Shown: in pieces, positions 26,510 to 34,889 of the stretch
How the letters are laid out: every line of letters begins with the position of its first letter
Numbering within the stretch: position 1 is the stretch's first letter
Assembly (NCBI GenBank): GCA_937868545.1
Contig: CALMMX010000078.1
Coordinates: 23,993 to 87,992 of the forward strand
Source: an uncultured Bacteroidota bacterium
GTDB taxonomy: Bacteria > Bacteroidota > Bacteroidia > B-17B0 > Aurantibacillaceae
DNA: 64,000 nucleotides
Direction: 5' to 3'
Position numbers and translations under genes: made by a program
The notes under the pieces: generated by a model
Database searches by the model: none
Told to the model about the DNA's origin: nothing
Seen by the model: the letters and a program-made list of their open reading frames with translations, nothing else

Positions 26510-27319
26510 ATGAAGAATTTTTGTTTATTAATACTTTTATCTGCTATCCTTAACATTAAAGGCTTTTCACAGGGCGGTGTTATAATTTTAGAAGGAAATT
26601 ATCAAGGTAAAAACCTTTATATACAAAACCCGTTTGGTAGTGGTGGCGTAGGTTTTTGTATAACTGAAATTTTAGTTAATGGAAATATTACTACTGATGA
26701 GATTAACTCAAGTGCTTTTGAAATTGATTTTAAACCACATAAATTAACTATTGGAGAAAAAGTTGAAATTAAAATAAAACATAAAGTTGATTGCAAACCA
26801 AAAGTTTTAAACCCAGAAGTTTTAAAACCAAAAAGTACATTTGAAGTTGTTTCTATGACAATTGATAAAGATGGTACAGTGAAATGGTCAACTCGTTCTG
26901 AGACAGGAAAACTTACTTTTGCTGTTGAACAGTTCAGATGGAACAAATGGGTGAAAGTTGGAGAAGTTGAAGGTGTGGGAACGCCAAGTAATAATAATTA
27001 CTCTTTTAAAATAACACCTCATTCTGGTAAAAATCAAATTCGTGTTCGTCAAACAGATTATACTGGCCAACCACGTTTATCTAAACCAGTAGATTTCATA
27101 TCGGATGTTCCAGATATTACATTTGCTCCTGTAAAAGTATCTAAAGACATTAATTTTGTTGCTTCTGATAAGCCAGTAGAAACTATGTATGAAATTTATG
27201 ACCAATACGGTAATGTTGTAAAAAGAGGTTTTGGTTCAACAATAGATGCATCTAACCTAACAAAAGGTGGGTATTTCTTAAATTACGATAATAAAATGGG
27301 TGAGTTTATTAAAAAATAA
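26510..27319 (+). CDS. Secreted hypothetical protein with a short T9SS-like C-terminus
   Basis: A 269-residue exported protein that I cannot name. The signal peptide ends near KGFSQ. The next block, VIILEGNYQGKNLYIQNPFG followed by GFCITEILVNG, looks like a conserved beta-sandwich that includes a carboxypeptidase-regulatory-like strand set. The last 45 residues (YEIYDQYGNVVKRG, then ASNLTKGGYFLNYD, then GEFIKK) resemble a shortened T9SS sorting domain, though the usual PNP motif is missing. It is transcribed divergently from the SBP_5 operon and ends just before a strong hairpin terminator. Confidence 0.75.
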   Translation: MKNFCLLILLSAILNIKGFSQGGVIILEGNYQGKNLYIQNPFGSGGVGFCITEILVNGNITTDEINSSAFEIDFKPHKLTIGEKVEIKIKHKVDCKPKVLNPEVLKPKSTFEVVSMTIDKDGTVKWSTRSETGKLTFAVEQFRWNKWVKVGEVEGVGTPSNNNYSFKITPHSGKNQIRVRQTDYTGQPRLSKPVDFISDVPDITFAPVKVSKDINFVASDKPVETMYEIYDQYGNVVKRGFGSTIDASNLTKGGYFLNYDNKMGEFIKK

Positions 27320-27337
27320 ACCATTCAGAAACACTTT

Positions 27338-27364
27338 AAAAAGCGCCTTATAGGCGCTTTTTTT
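27338..27364 (+). terminator. Intrinsic terminator after the 269-aa secreted protein
   Basis: Arms AAAAAGCGCC and GGCGCTTTTT enclose the five-base loop TTATA and are followed by more T. The stem is perfect and starts 18 bp after the stop codon. Confidence 0.88.
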
Positions 27365-27393
27365 ATGCAATACAATTACATCAAATTAATACA

Positions 27394-27783
27394 ATGACAC
27401 AACACATTGCTCATACAACTGTTTTAGTAAAGGAATATGATGAAGCTATTTCATATTTTACCCAAAAGTTGAATTTTAAACTTATTCAGGATATAAATAT
27501 AAGCGAACTAAAGCGTTGGGTAATAATTTGTCCTCCTGGCTCAATAGGAGGCAGTTTGTTGCTTTCAAAAGCCACAAACGACAAACAACTCACATTAGTT
27601 GGAAATCAAGCTGGAGGAAAAGTGTTTTTGTTTTTATATACTGATGATTTTTGGAGAGATTATAAAGTGATGTCAGAAAATCAGATTAAATTTTTGGAGT
27701 TACCAAGAGTGGAGCCTCATGGAACCGTAGTTGTTTTTGAAGATTTATACGGTAATAAATGGGATTTTATACAGCCTAAATAG
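27394..27783 (+). CDS. VOC (glyoxalase/bleomycin resistance) superfamily protein
   Basis: A 129-residue single-module VOC protein. The N-terminal half begins with the metal-site histidine strand HIAHTTVLVKEYDEAISYFT and the helix that follows it. The C-terminal half ends with FEDLYGNKWDFIQP, where the acidic metal ligand of the family usually lies. Such proteins can be lyases, dioxygenases or drug-binding proteins; the reaction here cannot be assigned. ATG at 27394, 30 bp past the terminator of the previous gene, so it needs its own promoter, which I could not identify. Confidence 0.85.
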   Translation: MTQHIAHTTVLVKEYDEAISYFTQKLNFKLIQDINISELKRWVIICPPGSIGGSLLLSKATNDKQLTLVGNQAGGKVFLFLYTDDFWRDYKVMSENQIKFLELPRVEPHGTVVVFEDLYGNKWDFIQPK

Positions 27784-28093
27784 TGTTAATTTAATTTCGA
27801 TTAAATGTGATACAAATTTTATTCAATCTTATTTTAAATCTCTAAAACGCCATTATTATTGATGTTCTTTAACAGTAGAATTTGCTGTGAATCTATTACT
27901 AAACATAAATATAAAAGCCAATTGAGCCTCACAACGATGTTAACCAATTAATGTAAATGTGGTTAATTATTAAATACAAATTGGTTTATAAATGAATTGG
28001 TTAAAGTATATAGGTGTTTTAAAATGCTTTATATAAAAAAACCTCGAAAGATATTTCTTTCGAGGTTTTTTTTATAATGTTTAATGTTATTTA
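27784..28093. other. 310-bp gene-free stretch between convergent genes
   Basis: No open frame of note and no tRNA-like fold is seen. It contains TTAACCAATT (27940-27949) and its exact complement AATTGGTTAA (27995-28004) 45 bp apart, plus a partial copy, AAATTGGTTTA, at about 27979. The strong bidirectional terminator at 28034-28074 closes it on the right. The rest is AT-rich sequence without recognisable signals. Confidence 0.6.
28034..28074. terminator. Bidirectional intrinsic terminator downstream of the OmpA-family gene
   Basis: The arms ACCTCGAAAG (28041-28050) and CTTTCGAGGT (28057-28066) are perfect complements around a six-base loop. A run of A precedes the stem and a run of T follows, so it can stop transcripts from both sides: the OmpA-family gene on the minus strand and the VOC gene on the plus strand. 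Confidence 0.9.
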
Positions 28094-29443
28094 CTATTGC
28101 TCATAAGTAACAACAAATTCAACACGACGGTTTAAAGCACGTCCTTGTGGAGTTTTGTTATCAGCAATTGGTTTTTCAACACCGTAACCAGCAGGTTTCA
28201 TTTTGTTAGTTACACCTTTTGCTTCTAAGTATTTCATAACTGCAATAGCTCTACGGTTAGATAAATCTTTGTTTTTATCAGCATTTCCAACGTTATCTGT
28301 GTGTCCGTTAATTTCAGTTCCCCAAGTTGGGTTTGATTTTAAAACAGAAGCAACGTTATCTAAAATACCATAAGATGTTTTCTTAATTACATCTTTACCT
28401 GATTCAAATTGAATACCAGCCATAGCTTTTTTGAATACTTCAGCTGATTTTTTATCAACTTCAACAACTGGACATCCTTTGTTTGCAGCAGGACCATTAA
28501 CTTTAGGACAGTTATCTTCAGCATCAGTAATACCATCACCATCAGTATCAGGGCAACCCATAAATTTAGAAATACCAGCTACGCTTGGGCATTTATCATC
28601 TGCATCAGTAATACCATCACCATCAGCATCTGGGCAACCAGCTAAACTAGCTACACCGTATGTATCAGGACATTTATCGTCTTTATCTAAAACACCATCT
28701 TTATCTCTATCCATTGGCACTTCTTTTACTATAATAGAAGAAATATAGTAGTATGCTTTGTTTCCAGCAAAACCACTTCCACCACCTACGTTTTCTAATT
28801 TATAGTTTTTGTTAAATACACCTAAAGTGATAAATTTTTCAGAACCTGTAGCAGTAAATTTTGCTTTTAATTCTGTCCAACCACTTTTGTCTTTTACAAC
28901 CTCAGAAAAAGAAACTTGAGGAGTAACTGTTAAACGTTGGTTAGTTTTTTCATTTGTAGCTTTATCAGCAAAATAAGCACCAAATCCACCAGTTGCATAA
29001 CCAGCTTTATCAGCTAAACTTACTTTAAAAGAAATTTCATATTCTTTACCAGCACCTAATGCATTTGGTAAAGCTGTTTGAATAAATTCAGCATAATTAA
29101 CTGCCTCTTCAGAACTGAAATCAGTTAAACCCGATTCAATAGTTTTTTCTAAGCTAAATCCACCAGTACCATAATAAGAAATAATACCAAAGTAATTATC
29201 TCCTGTTGCAGCTTCTTGAGACCCAACGTAGTTGTTTGGTATAGATACTATATCTTTACCGTTTTTTCCAAATAAATCAACTGTAGCTGCATTAGCATTT
29301 GAATACCCACCTGCTAAAGTTACTTGATGATAATATGTTGGGGGAACTGTTGCATTAACTTTAAGTTCCATTGTTTCTTGCGCTATAGCAACACCTGAAG
29401 CTAAACAAGAAGTAATAATAAGTGACTGTAAATTCATTTTCAT
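28094..29443 (-). CDS. OmpA family protein with N-terminal jelly-roll-like domain and TSP3 repeats
   Basis: A 449-residue envelope protein. The signal peptide (MKMNLQSLIITSCLASGVAIAQ) precedes a domain of about 220 residues with DNYFGIISYYGTGGFS, YAEFIQTALPNALGAGKEYE and GWTELKAKFTATGSEKFITLG, which reads as a galactose-binding or jelly-roll fold rather than the usual eight-strand barrel. Three thrombospondin type 3 calcium-binding repeats follow (DADGDGITDADDKCP and kin, about 245-325). The C-terminal OmpA domain (about 335-449) binds peptidoglycan, with IEINGHTDNVG-like GTEINGHTDNVGNADKNK and LSNRRAIAVMKYL. Flanked by a strong terminator and probably monocistronic and well expressed. Confidence 0.9.
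   Translation of the reverse strand: MKMNLQSLIITSCLASGVAIAQETMELKVNATVPPTYYHQVTLAGGYSNANAATVDLFGKNGKDIVSIPNNYVGSQEAATGDNYFGIISYYGTGGFSLEKTIESGLTDFSSEEAVNYAEFIQTALPNALGAGKEYEISFKVSLADKAGYATGGFGAYFADKATNEKTNQRLTVTPQVSFSEVVKDKSGWTELKAKFTATGSEKFITLGVFNKNYKLENVGGGSGFAGNKAYYYISSIIVKEVPMDRDKDGVLDKDDKCPDTYGVASLAGCPDADGDGITDADDKCPSVAGISKFMGCPDTDGDGITDAEDNCPKVNGPAANKGCPVVEVDKKSAEVFKKAMAGIQFESGKDVIKKTSYGILDNVASVLKSNPTWGTEINGHTDNVGNADKNKDLSNRRAIAVMKYLEAKGVTNKMKPAGYGVEKPIADNKTPQGRALNRRVEFVVTYEQ
28521..28626 (-). repeat. 81-bp-period DNA repeat encoding TSP3 units
   Basis: A near-identical segment of about 25 bases begins at 28521 and again at 28602, a period of 81 bp or 27 residues. It encodes the DGDGITDA core of successive thrombospondin type 3 repeats. 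The high DNA identity, beyond what the protein repeat requires, suggests recent duplication or gene conversion. Confidence 0.7.
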
Positions 29444-29549
29444 AGGATGATTTTTTTTATTCAGGGTGAAAAATTACAATTATTATGCCAAGAACAAAGT
29501 AATTTTTCCTAATATATATCATAGTTACCAAATTTGTCATGTTAAAAAC

Positions 29550-29557
29550 TACATTTG
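29550..29557 (+). promoter_or_regulatory. Candidate -7 element for the EamA transporter gene
   Basis: TACATTTG matches TAnnTTTG and lies 15 bp ahead of the ATG at 29573. A TTG lies at 29534-29536, but the 13-bp gap is too short for the usual 19, so the match is partial. Confidence 0.35.
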
Positions 29558-29572
29558 TGGTTTTTTATTTCA

Positions 29573-30457
29573 ATGAATAACAAAACAATACAGTGGTTGC
29601 TTTTAATATCCTTGTCTTTTATTTGGGGAAGTTCATTTATTTTGATGAAAGAGGGCTTGAAAGGCTATACTAGCGACGAGGTAGCAGGTTTACGCATCAC
29701 AATAGCCTCAGTTTTTTTGCTCCCATTTTTGTTCAAATATTATTCTGTTGATTTAAGGAAGTACTTTAAAGGCTTAATGTTTTCGGGTGTTTTCGGAAAC
29801 TTATTGCCTGCTTTTTTATTTACAAAAGCCGAAACTCAAATTAGCAGTAGTTTAACCGGAATGCTCAACGCATTAACACCTGTATTTACCGTTATTGTTG
29901 GCTATCTATTTTTTAAGCAGAAAATCAGCAAATTTCATATTATTGGGGTTTTGTTGGGTTTTATTGGGGCAATTGGCGTAGTGTATTTTGGTTCAGGCTC
30001 AGAATCCTCTAAGAATGCTTTGTATTGTTTGTTTGTGTTACTGGCTACCTTGTTTTATGCCTTAAGTGTTAATGGGATAAACACCTTTTTAAAAGGATTA
30101 AATCCATTTACCGCTACAGTTTGGTCTTTTACCATGATTGGACCTATTGCCGCCATATATTTATTTGGTTTTACAGATGTTGTAAAACACACCATAGAAA
30201 ATCCACAAGCTGGCAAGGCACTACTATTTATTTCTATTCTGGCTATTTTTGGATCGGCACTATCTGTAATTGCTTTTAATAAGTTGATTCATTTGTCGGG
30301 GGTTGTATTTGCATCAAGTTGCACCTATTTAATTCCAATTTTTGCAATAGCTTGGGGCTTAGTATATAATGAGGAGGTAAAATGGCTTCAAATTGTAATG
30401 ATAAGCTTTGTGGTTTTAGGAATTTGGGTAATAAATTTAGGCAAAAAGAAGGTTTAG
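29573..30457 (+). CDS. EamA/DMT superfamily transporter
   Basis: A 294-residue inner-membrane protein with about ten membrane spans in two EamA repeats. The first begins LLLISLSFIWGSSFILMKEGLKG, here cut to LISLSFIWGSSFILMKEG as the recognisable part, and ends with FKQKISKFHIIGVLLGFIGA. The second holds ATLFYALSVNG and ends VVLGIWVINLGKKK. Members export metabolites such as amino acids; the substrate is unknown. ATG 29573 starts at MNNKTIQ with a lysine before the first span; an upstream ATG six codons earlier is possible but overlaps the promoter-like element. Confidence 0.87.
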   Translation: MNNKTIQWLLLISLSFIWGSSFILMKEGLKGYTSDEVAGLRITIASVFLLPFLFKYYSVDLRKYFKGLMFSGVFGNLLPAFLFTKAETQISSSLTGMLNALTPVFTVIVGYLFFKQKISKFHIIGVLLGFIGAIGVVYFGSGSESSKNALYCLFVLLATLFYALSVNGINTFLKGLNPFTATVWSFTMIGPIAAIYLFGFTDVVKHTIENPQAGKALLFISILAIFGSALSVIAFNKLIHLSGVVFASSCTYLIPIFAIAWGLVYNEEVKWLQIVMISFVVLGIWVINLGKKKV

Positions 30458-30511
30458 GAAGTGTAGACTCTTTAAAAAGGGGGCTTTTTTGTTAAAAAGT
30501 AATGAAAACCT

Positions 30512-30541
30512 TTGGCAGATTAAAAAAACCGTGTATCTTTG
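30512..30541 (+). promoter_or_regulatory. Bacteroidota-type promoter for rplU-rpmA
   Basis: TTG at 30512-30514 and TATCTTTG at 30534-30541 are separated by 19 bp. This is an exact match to the Bacteroidota vegetative promoter (TTG, 19 bp, TAnnTTTG) used by the primary sigma factor. It implies a leader of roughly 34 bases before the rplU ATG. Confidence 0.8.
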
Positions 30542-30580
30542 CCGTCCTTAAAAAAATTATTAACTTAAAACCAAAACCCA

Positions 30581-31066
30581 ATGTACGCAATAGTAGAAAT
30601 AGCAGGGCAACAATTTAAAGTGGAACGAGGCAATAAAGTTTACGTTCACCGCCTAGATGCTAATGAGGGTGCTAAAGTAGAGTTTGACAAAGTTTTCTTA
30701 TTAGATAACGGCGGAAAAATCTCTGTTGGAGCCCCAACTGTTGATGGCGCAAAAGTTGCAGCCACAGTAATTGAACACTTAAAAGGCGATAAAGTTATCG
30801 TGTTTAAGAAAAAAAGACGTAAAGGTTACCAAAAATGGAATAATCACCGTCAACATTTAACTCAAATCTTAATTCAAGGAATTCTTGGAAAAGGAGAAAC
30901 TTTAAAAGAAGAGTTAAAAGCAGAAAAATCTGTAAGAACATTTTTAACTCCATCTGCTCGTAACAAAGCAGAAGTTGTAGAAGTAGTTGCTGAAAAGAAA
31001 GCTCCAGCAAAAAAAGCAGCAGCTAAAAAGGCTCCAGCTAAAAAAGCAGCTAAGAAAGAAGATTAA
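30581..31066 (+). CDS. rplU: 50S ribosomal protein L21 (bL21)
   Basis: A large-subunit ribosomal protein that binds 23S rRNA. The start MYAIVEIAGQQFKVERGNKV, the middle HLKGDKVIVFKKKRRKGYQKW and NHRQHLTQI are diagnostic. The globular part ends near residue 103. A tail of about 55 residues follows, finishing in alternating Lys-Ala-Pro repeats (KKAPAKKAAAKKAPAKKA); this tail is absent in E. coli L21. rpmA follows 24 bp later, the universal rplU-rpmA pairing. Expression is driven by the consensus promoter upstream. Confidence 0.97.
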   Translation: MYAIVEIAGQQFKVERGNKVYVHRLDANEGAKVEFDKVFLLDNGGKISVGAPTVDGAKVAATVIEHLKGDKVIVFKKKRRKGYQKWNNHRQHLTQILIQGILGKGETLKEELKAEKSVRTFLTPSARNKAEVVEVVAEKKAPAKKAAAKKAPAKKAAKKED

Positions 31067-31090
31067 TAATAAACATTAAAACTAAATAAA

Positions 31091-31690
31091 ATGGCACATA
31101 AGAAAGGCGCGGGTTCCACAAACAACGGCCGCGAATCGCACAGTAAACGTTTAGGAGTTAAAATATTTGGAGGTCAAGCTTGTATTTCTGGTAACATTAT
31201 TGTTCGCCAAAGAGGTACTCGCCACAACCCAGGTGTAAATGTTGGTATGGGAAAAGATCATACTTTATTTGCATTAGTTGATGGAACTGTAGTTTTTAAA
31301 AAGAAAAAAGACGATCGTTCATACGTTAGCGTATTACCTGCAGGACAAACTACTGGTAACGCAACAAAATCTGCAACTAAAACAGCTCCAGCTGTAAAAT
31401 CAGCACCAGTTGCTAAAGCTGCAAAAGCTTCAGCTTCAATAATTGATGATTTAAGAATCATTGAAGGTATTGGACCAAAAATTGCAGAAATTTTTAACGT
31501 AGCAGGTATTAATACATTTGCTGAATTAGCAGCTACTTCAGTTGATAAATTAAAAGAAATTTTAGCTTCAGCTGGTTCGCGTTATTCAATGCACGACCCA
31601 GCAACTTGGCCAAAACAAGCAGAATTAGCAGCTGCTGGTAAAATGGATGAGTTAAAAAAATGGCAAGATGAATTAAACGGAGGAAAATAA
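31091..31690 (+). CDS. rpmA: 50S ribosomal protein L27 (bL27) fused to a helix-hairpin-helix domain
   Basis: Residues 1-88 are L27, a protein next to the peptidyl-transferase centre: [35 protein letters not shown] and [15 protein letters not shown]. It starts MAHKKG with no cleavable Firmicutes-type extension. The normal protein ends near 85-90, but this one runs to 199. An Ala-Lys-rich linker (about 90-118) leads to a helix-hairpin-helix module, [20 protein letters not shown] and [19 protein letters not shown], and a conserved end, [15 protein letters not shown] with WQDELNGGK. From memory, Bacteroidota more often carry this module on L21. A strong terminator follows 18 bp after the stop. 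Confidence 0.93.
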   Translation: MAHKKGAGSTNNGRESHSKRLGVKIFGGQACISGNIIVRQRGTRHNPGVNVGMGKDHTLFALVDGTVVFKKKKDDRSYVSVLPAGQTTGNATKSATKTAPAVKSAPVAKAAKASASIIDDLRIIEGIGPKIAEIFNVAGINTFAELAATSVDKLKEILASAGSRYSMHDPATWPKQAELAAAGKMDELKKWQDELNGGK

Positions 31691-31708
31691 TTTTCTGTTT
31701 ATATATTT

Positions 31709-31745
31709 AAAACCTCATCTGCTAATGTAGATGAGGTTTTTTTTT
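31709..31745 (+). terminator. Intrinsic terminator after rpmA
   Basis: Arms AAAACCTCATCT and AGATGAGGTTTT enclose an eight-base loop and are followed by five more T. The stem is perfect over 12 bp and closes the rplU-rpmA operon. Confidence 0.92.
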
Positions 31746-31808
31746 AATTTAAATCATTTTATTAATACCTTACAACTATTAAATTTACAACATTAAAAAA
31801 CTATAATT

Positions 31809-33083
31809 ATGTTACAACTAAGCTATATAAGAGAAAATAAAGAAGATGTATTAAAAAGATTAGACATTAAAAATTTTAAAGATGCAGAGTCTGTTATAAA
31901 TACCATATTAAGTTTAGATGATAAACGTAAATTAGCACAACGCCAAGCAGATGATGTAAAAGCAGAAGCAAATGGACTTGCCAAACAAATTGGCGAGTTG
32001 ATGAAAACTGGCAAAAAAGAAGAGGCTGAAACACTTAAACTTAAAACAACAGAGTTAAAACAAAGTGAAAAGCAATTTGACGAGGAATTAAAAAACATTG
32101 AAGCAGAAATTCAAAAGATATTAGTTACAGTTCCTAATACACCTAATTTAACTGTACCAAGAGGTAAAACACCTGAAGACAATGAAGTTGTTAATGAACA
32201 CGGCGTTATTCCTGAATTGCACGCTAATGCAGTTCCTCATTGGGAGTTAACCACAAAATTTGATTTAATAGATTTTGAATTAGGTGTAAAATTAACAGGT
32301 GCTGGATTTCCAGTTTACAAAGGAAAAGGAGCACGCTTACAAAGAGCTTTAATTAATTATTTTTTAGATAAAGCAACATCAAAAGGTTATTTAGAAGTTC
32401 AACCACCAATATTAGTAAATGCTGATAGCGGATATGGCACAGGGCAATTACCAGATAAAGAAGGACAAATGTACCATTGCCAAGTTGATGATTTATATTT
32501 GATACCAACTGCTGAGGTTCCAATTACAAATATTTACAGAGATGTAATTTTAAAAGAAAGTGATTTACCAATTAAAAATTGTGGCTACACACCTTGTTTT
32601 AGAAGAGAAGCAGGTAGTTATGGAAAAGATGTACGTGGTTTAAATCGTTTGCACCAATTTGATAAAGTTGAAATAGTACAAATAACAAACCCTGAAAAAT
32701 CATACGAAACATTAGAAACAATGCGTGAGTTTGTTTCTAGTTTATTACAAGAATTAGAATTGCCCTACCGCACATTAAAATTATGTGGTGGTGATATGAG
32801 TTTTGGTTCTGCTTTAACCTATGATTTAGAAGTGTGGAGTGCTGCACAAAAACGCTGGTTAGAAGTGAGCTCTGTTTCTAATTTTGAAACGTTTCAAACA
32901 AACCGTTTAAAATGCAGATACAAAGATGCAAATGGTAAAACACAACTAGCACACAGTTTAAATGGTAGCGCTTTAGCTTTACCTCGTATTGTAGCTTCTT
33001 TATTAGAAAATAATCAAACTGAAAACGGAATTAAAATACCAAAAGTATTAGTGCCTTATACTGGTTTTGATTTTATTGGGTAG
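31809..33083 (+). CDS. serS: Seryl-tRNA synthetase
   Basis: A class II aminoacyl-tRNA synthetase that charges tRNA-Ser (and tRNA-Sec where present). An N-terminal coiled-coil arm occupies about 30-105 (many K, E and Q). The catalytic domain shows TAEVPITNIYRD, motif 2 at PCFRREAGSYGKDVRGLNR, and motif 3 at NGSALALPRIVASLLEN. At 424 residues it has the normal bacterial length. ATG at 31809; it is preceded by the rpmA terminator and so has its own promoter. Confidence 0.97.
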   Translation: MLQLSYIRENKEDVLKRLDIKNFKDAESVINTILSLDDKRKLAQRQADDVKAEANGLAKQIGELMKTGKKEEAETLKLKTTELKQSEKQFDEELKNIEAEIQKILVTVPNTPNLTVPRGKTPEDNEVVNEHGVIPELHANAVPHWELTTKFDLIDFELGVKLTGAGFPVYKGKGARLQRALINYFLDKATSKGYLEVQPPILVNADSGYGTGQLPDKEGQMYHCQVDDLYLIPTAEVPITNIYRDVILKESDLPIKNCGYTPCFRREAGSYGKDVRGLNRLHQFDKVEIVQITNPEKSYETLETMREFVSSLLQELELPYRTLKLCGGDMSFGSALTYDLEVWSAAQKRWLEVSSVSNFETFQTNRLKCRYKDANGKTQLAHSLNGSALALPRIVASLLENNQTENGIKIPKVLVPYTGFDFIG

Positions 33084-33117
33084 TGTTTAATATATTATTA
33101 AATATCATTTCTTAGAT

Positions 33118-34281
33118 ATGTGCAAAAACAAAATATTTCTTTTAGTGATTTTAATCTCTATTCAAGTAATGTTTTTTTCATGTAAGGAAAAAAAATATGC
33201 CTATGATAATATTGAAATATTTTATAGGGATATTTCAAACAGTGGAAGGTCATCAACAAAGAACAACTCAAAAGTTAGTTTTAAAACTGAAATTATCTAT
33301 ATTTTTGCAGATGGCAATGGTTGGCAAATTCTAGATGAAAGAAGTAAAGAAAATATACAAGATATTTTAGACGAAAAACTAATGTCTATAAAAACTGATG
33401 ATATAGAAAATTATAAAAATAATATTTGCAAGGTAAAAAAAATAAAAATTGATCAACATAATTTTATTGTAACTTTTTCTAGTTTGGCATATCCAGGGTT
33501 ACATTATAAAGTAAATCAACCTCTAAATTCAGATAAATTAAAATATAAGCAATTCATAATTGAAAATGGTGACACCCTTAATATTAGAGAAAATGATAAA
33601 GACACAACTGGCATATTTTATTTTGAATTATTCAATTTCAAAAAGAATGAAATAGGAACTGGACACATTAGAGATATTACTTCTGAAGAGCCGAAGAATA
33701 AAACATTATCATATGAGGAGGAATTAAAAAAACAGGCAACTTTTGAATTTGTTAAAGTTGGTAATTTGAATGAACTAAAGGCCAAATTTAGTGATAAAAA
33801 ATTTGTAATCAATTTTGTAACTTTTGTAAAACTTAATGAAGGAGATTTTGTACAACAAATTTTAGTATCTGATGATTCACTAAAGCTTTCATTTGTGTCA
33901 ACTTTAGAAGAAAAAATAAATTATAAAGAATATTTACGTTTAAAACCCAATGAGTTAAAGAAGATAAAAGAACTTTTGGCGCAATGTAAAATTTCTCAAT
34001 CAAAAGTAGATTTAGTCCCTAAACCAACAGAAGATTATGTCTGTTTGAATACTATGGTTTTCATCAAAAATAGAGGAAATACTTTAATAGGCGGTTTGCT
34101 GGACCCTCTTTTGTTGAGTGAAAAATTAACAGCTCAGAAAACTCCTGAAATTGTTCGAAAAGATTACAGGAAATATAGTTCGACATTAAATGGAGATTAT
34201 GAATTACTAATGGCGAATCTTTCAGATCGTTTTGAAAAATTAGATAGTCTGAATAAAATCCTTTATTCAACTATGCATTAG
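33118..34281 (+). CDS. Hypothetical lipoprotein, 387 aa
   Basis: Unrecognised protein. The N-terminus is a lipoprotein signal with the lipid-bearing Cys22 (IQVMFFSCKEKK). The rest is charged, rich in Lys and Asn, and has no further membrane span; the predicted folds are strand and helix mixed (IKKIKIDQHNFIVTF is close to the actual segment KKIKIDQHNFIVTFSS). It follows serS by 34 bp and converges on the ferritin-like gene, with 41 bp between stops. No domain assignment is attempted. Confidence 0.75.
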   Translation: MCKNKIFLLVILISIQVMFFSCKEKKYAYDNIEIFYRDISNSGRSSTKNNSKVSFKTEIIYIFADGNGWQILDERSKENIQDILDEKLMSIKTDDIENYKNNICKVKKIKIDQHNFIVTFSSLAYPGLHYKVNQPLNSDKLKYKQFIIENGDTLNIRENDKDTTGIFYFELFNFKKNEIGTGHIRDITSEEPKNKTLSYEEELKKQATFEFVKVGNLNELKAKFSDKKFVINFVTFVKLNEGDFVQQILVSDDSLKLSFVSTLEEKINYKEYLRLKPNELKKIKELLAQCKISQSKVDLVPKPTEDYVCLNTMVFIKNRGNTLIGGLLDPLLLSEKLTAQKTPEIVRKDYRKYSSTLNGDYELLMANLSDRFEKLDSLNKILYSTMH

Positions 34282-34322
34282 GTTATAATCATTTAGTTGT
34301 TATATTTTAGATATTAATATCA

Positions 34323-34889
34323 TTACTTTTTACAATACACATCGCTTTTATCAACTGGTTGTTGGTTATCCCAATCAATATTATTAAAGCTTTTTTTATT
34401 TCCCCAATTAAATAGTTTTTCAAAATAGGGTAGGAGTTTGTTGTTTTTTATTTGTTTTAAGAAGTACTCTTCGTGTTCTTTTTCTTTCATTCCCATTTCA
34501 TAAAGCAATACATCATGCTCTATTATGCCGAGTGAATTAAAGTAATATTTCATTCTAAAGTATTCGCACACATTGCCACTTTCTAATCGTCCAGCAAAAT
34601 AAAAGGGCATAAACCAACCAATAATTAAACAACTTGCCGAAATAATTTTTCCAATTATATAAAAGCGGATTTCGTAGTATTTAGAAACAGGCACATTATA
34701 AAGTTGCATCAATTTTAAAACTTCAGCACGATGATTCCATTCATCTATTTCAATTTGTTTAATAGCAATTTTTTCTTCGTTATTTTTAACTGAGGCCGCA
34801 TGCCCAATATAAGCAAAGGATGCAGCTCTTTCGGCAGAATACGCCTGTTGCAAAAGCTTTATTAGTTTTGGATGATTAAGCTGTGGCAT
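34323..34889 (-). CDS. Ferritin-like diiron protein, COQ7/demethoxyubiquinone-hydroxylase-like
   Basis: A 188-residue protein with the COQ7-type carboxylate diiron pattern: Glu20 in YSAERAA, Glu50-x-x-His53 in EIDEWNHR, a glutamate at 103 or 109, and Glu136-x-x-His139 in MKEKEHEEYF. A hydrophobic stretch at about 77-99 could insert in the membrane. COQ7 hydroxylates a quinone ring, but Bacteroidota make menaquinone, so the substrate is probably different. I chose ATG 34889; the longer frame begins with TTG. Its first 14 bases overlap the end of the radical SAM gene, so the two are translationally coupled. Confidence 0.75.
   Translation of the reverse strand: MPQLNHPKLIKLLQQAYSAERAASFAYIGHAASVKNNEEKIAIKQIEIDEWNHRAEVLKLMQLYNVPVSKYYEIRFYIIGKIISASCLIIGWFMPFYFAGRLESGNVCEYFRMKYYFNSLGIIEHDVLLYEMGMKEKEHEEYFLKQIKNNKLLPYFEKLFNWGNKKSFNNIDWDNQQPVDKSDVYCKK

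Noticed and set aside
28521..28637. Spaced DNA repeats resembling a short CRISPR array
   Set aside because: Only two full units, in frame with a coding sequence and explained by protein repeats.
28431..28748. Open frame of 105 codons on the plus strand inside the OmpA-family gene
   Set aside because: It is the shadow of the TSP3 repeat DNA; composition (Ser-Pro-Ala rich) follows from the codons on the other strand.
30474..30490. AAAAAG-GGGG-CTTTTT hairpin before rplU as a terminator
   Set aside because: Six-base stem, almost all A-T, and the T run is itself part of the stem; too weak to call.
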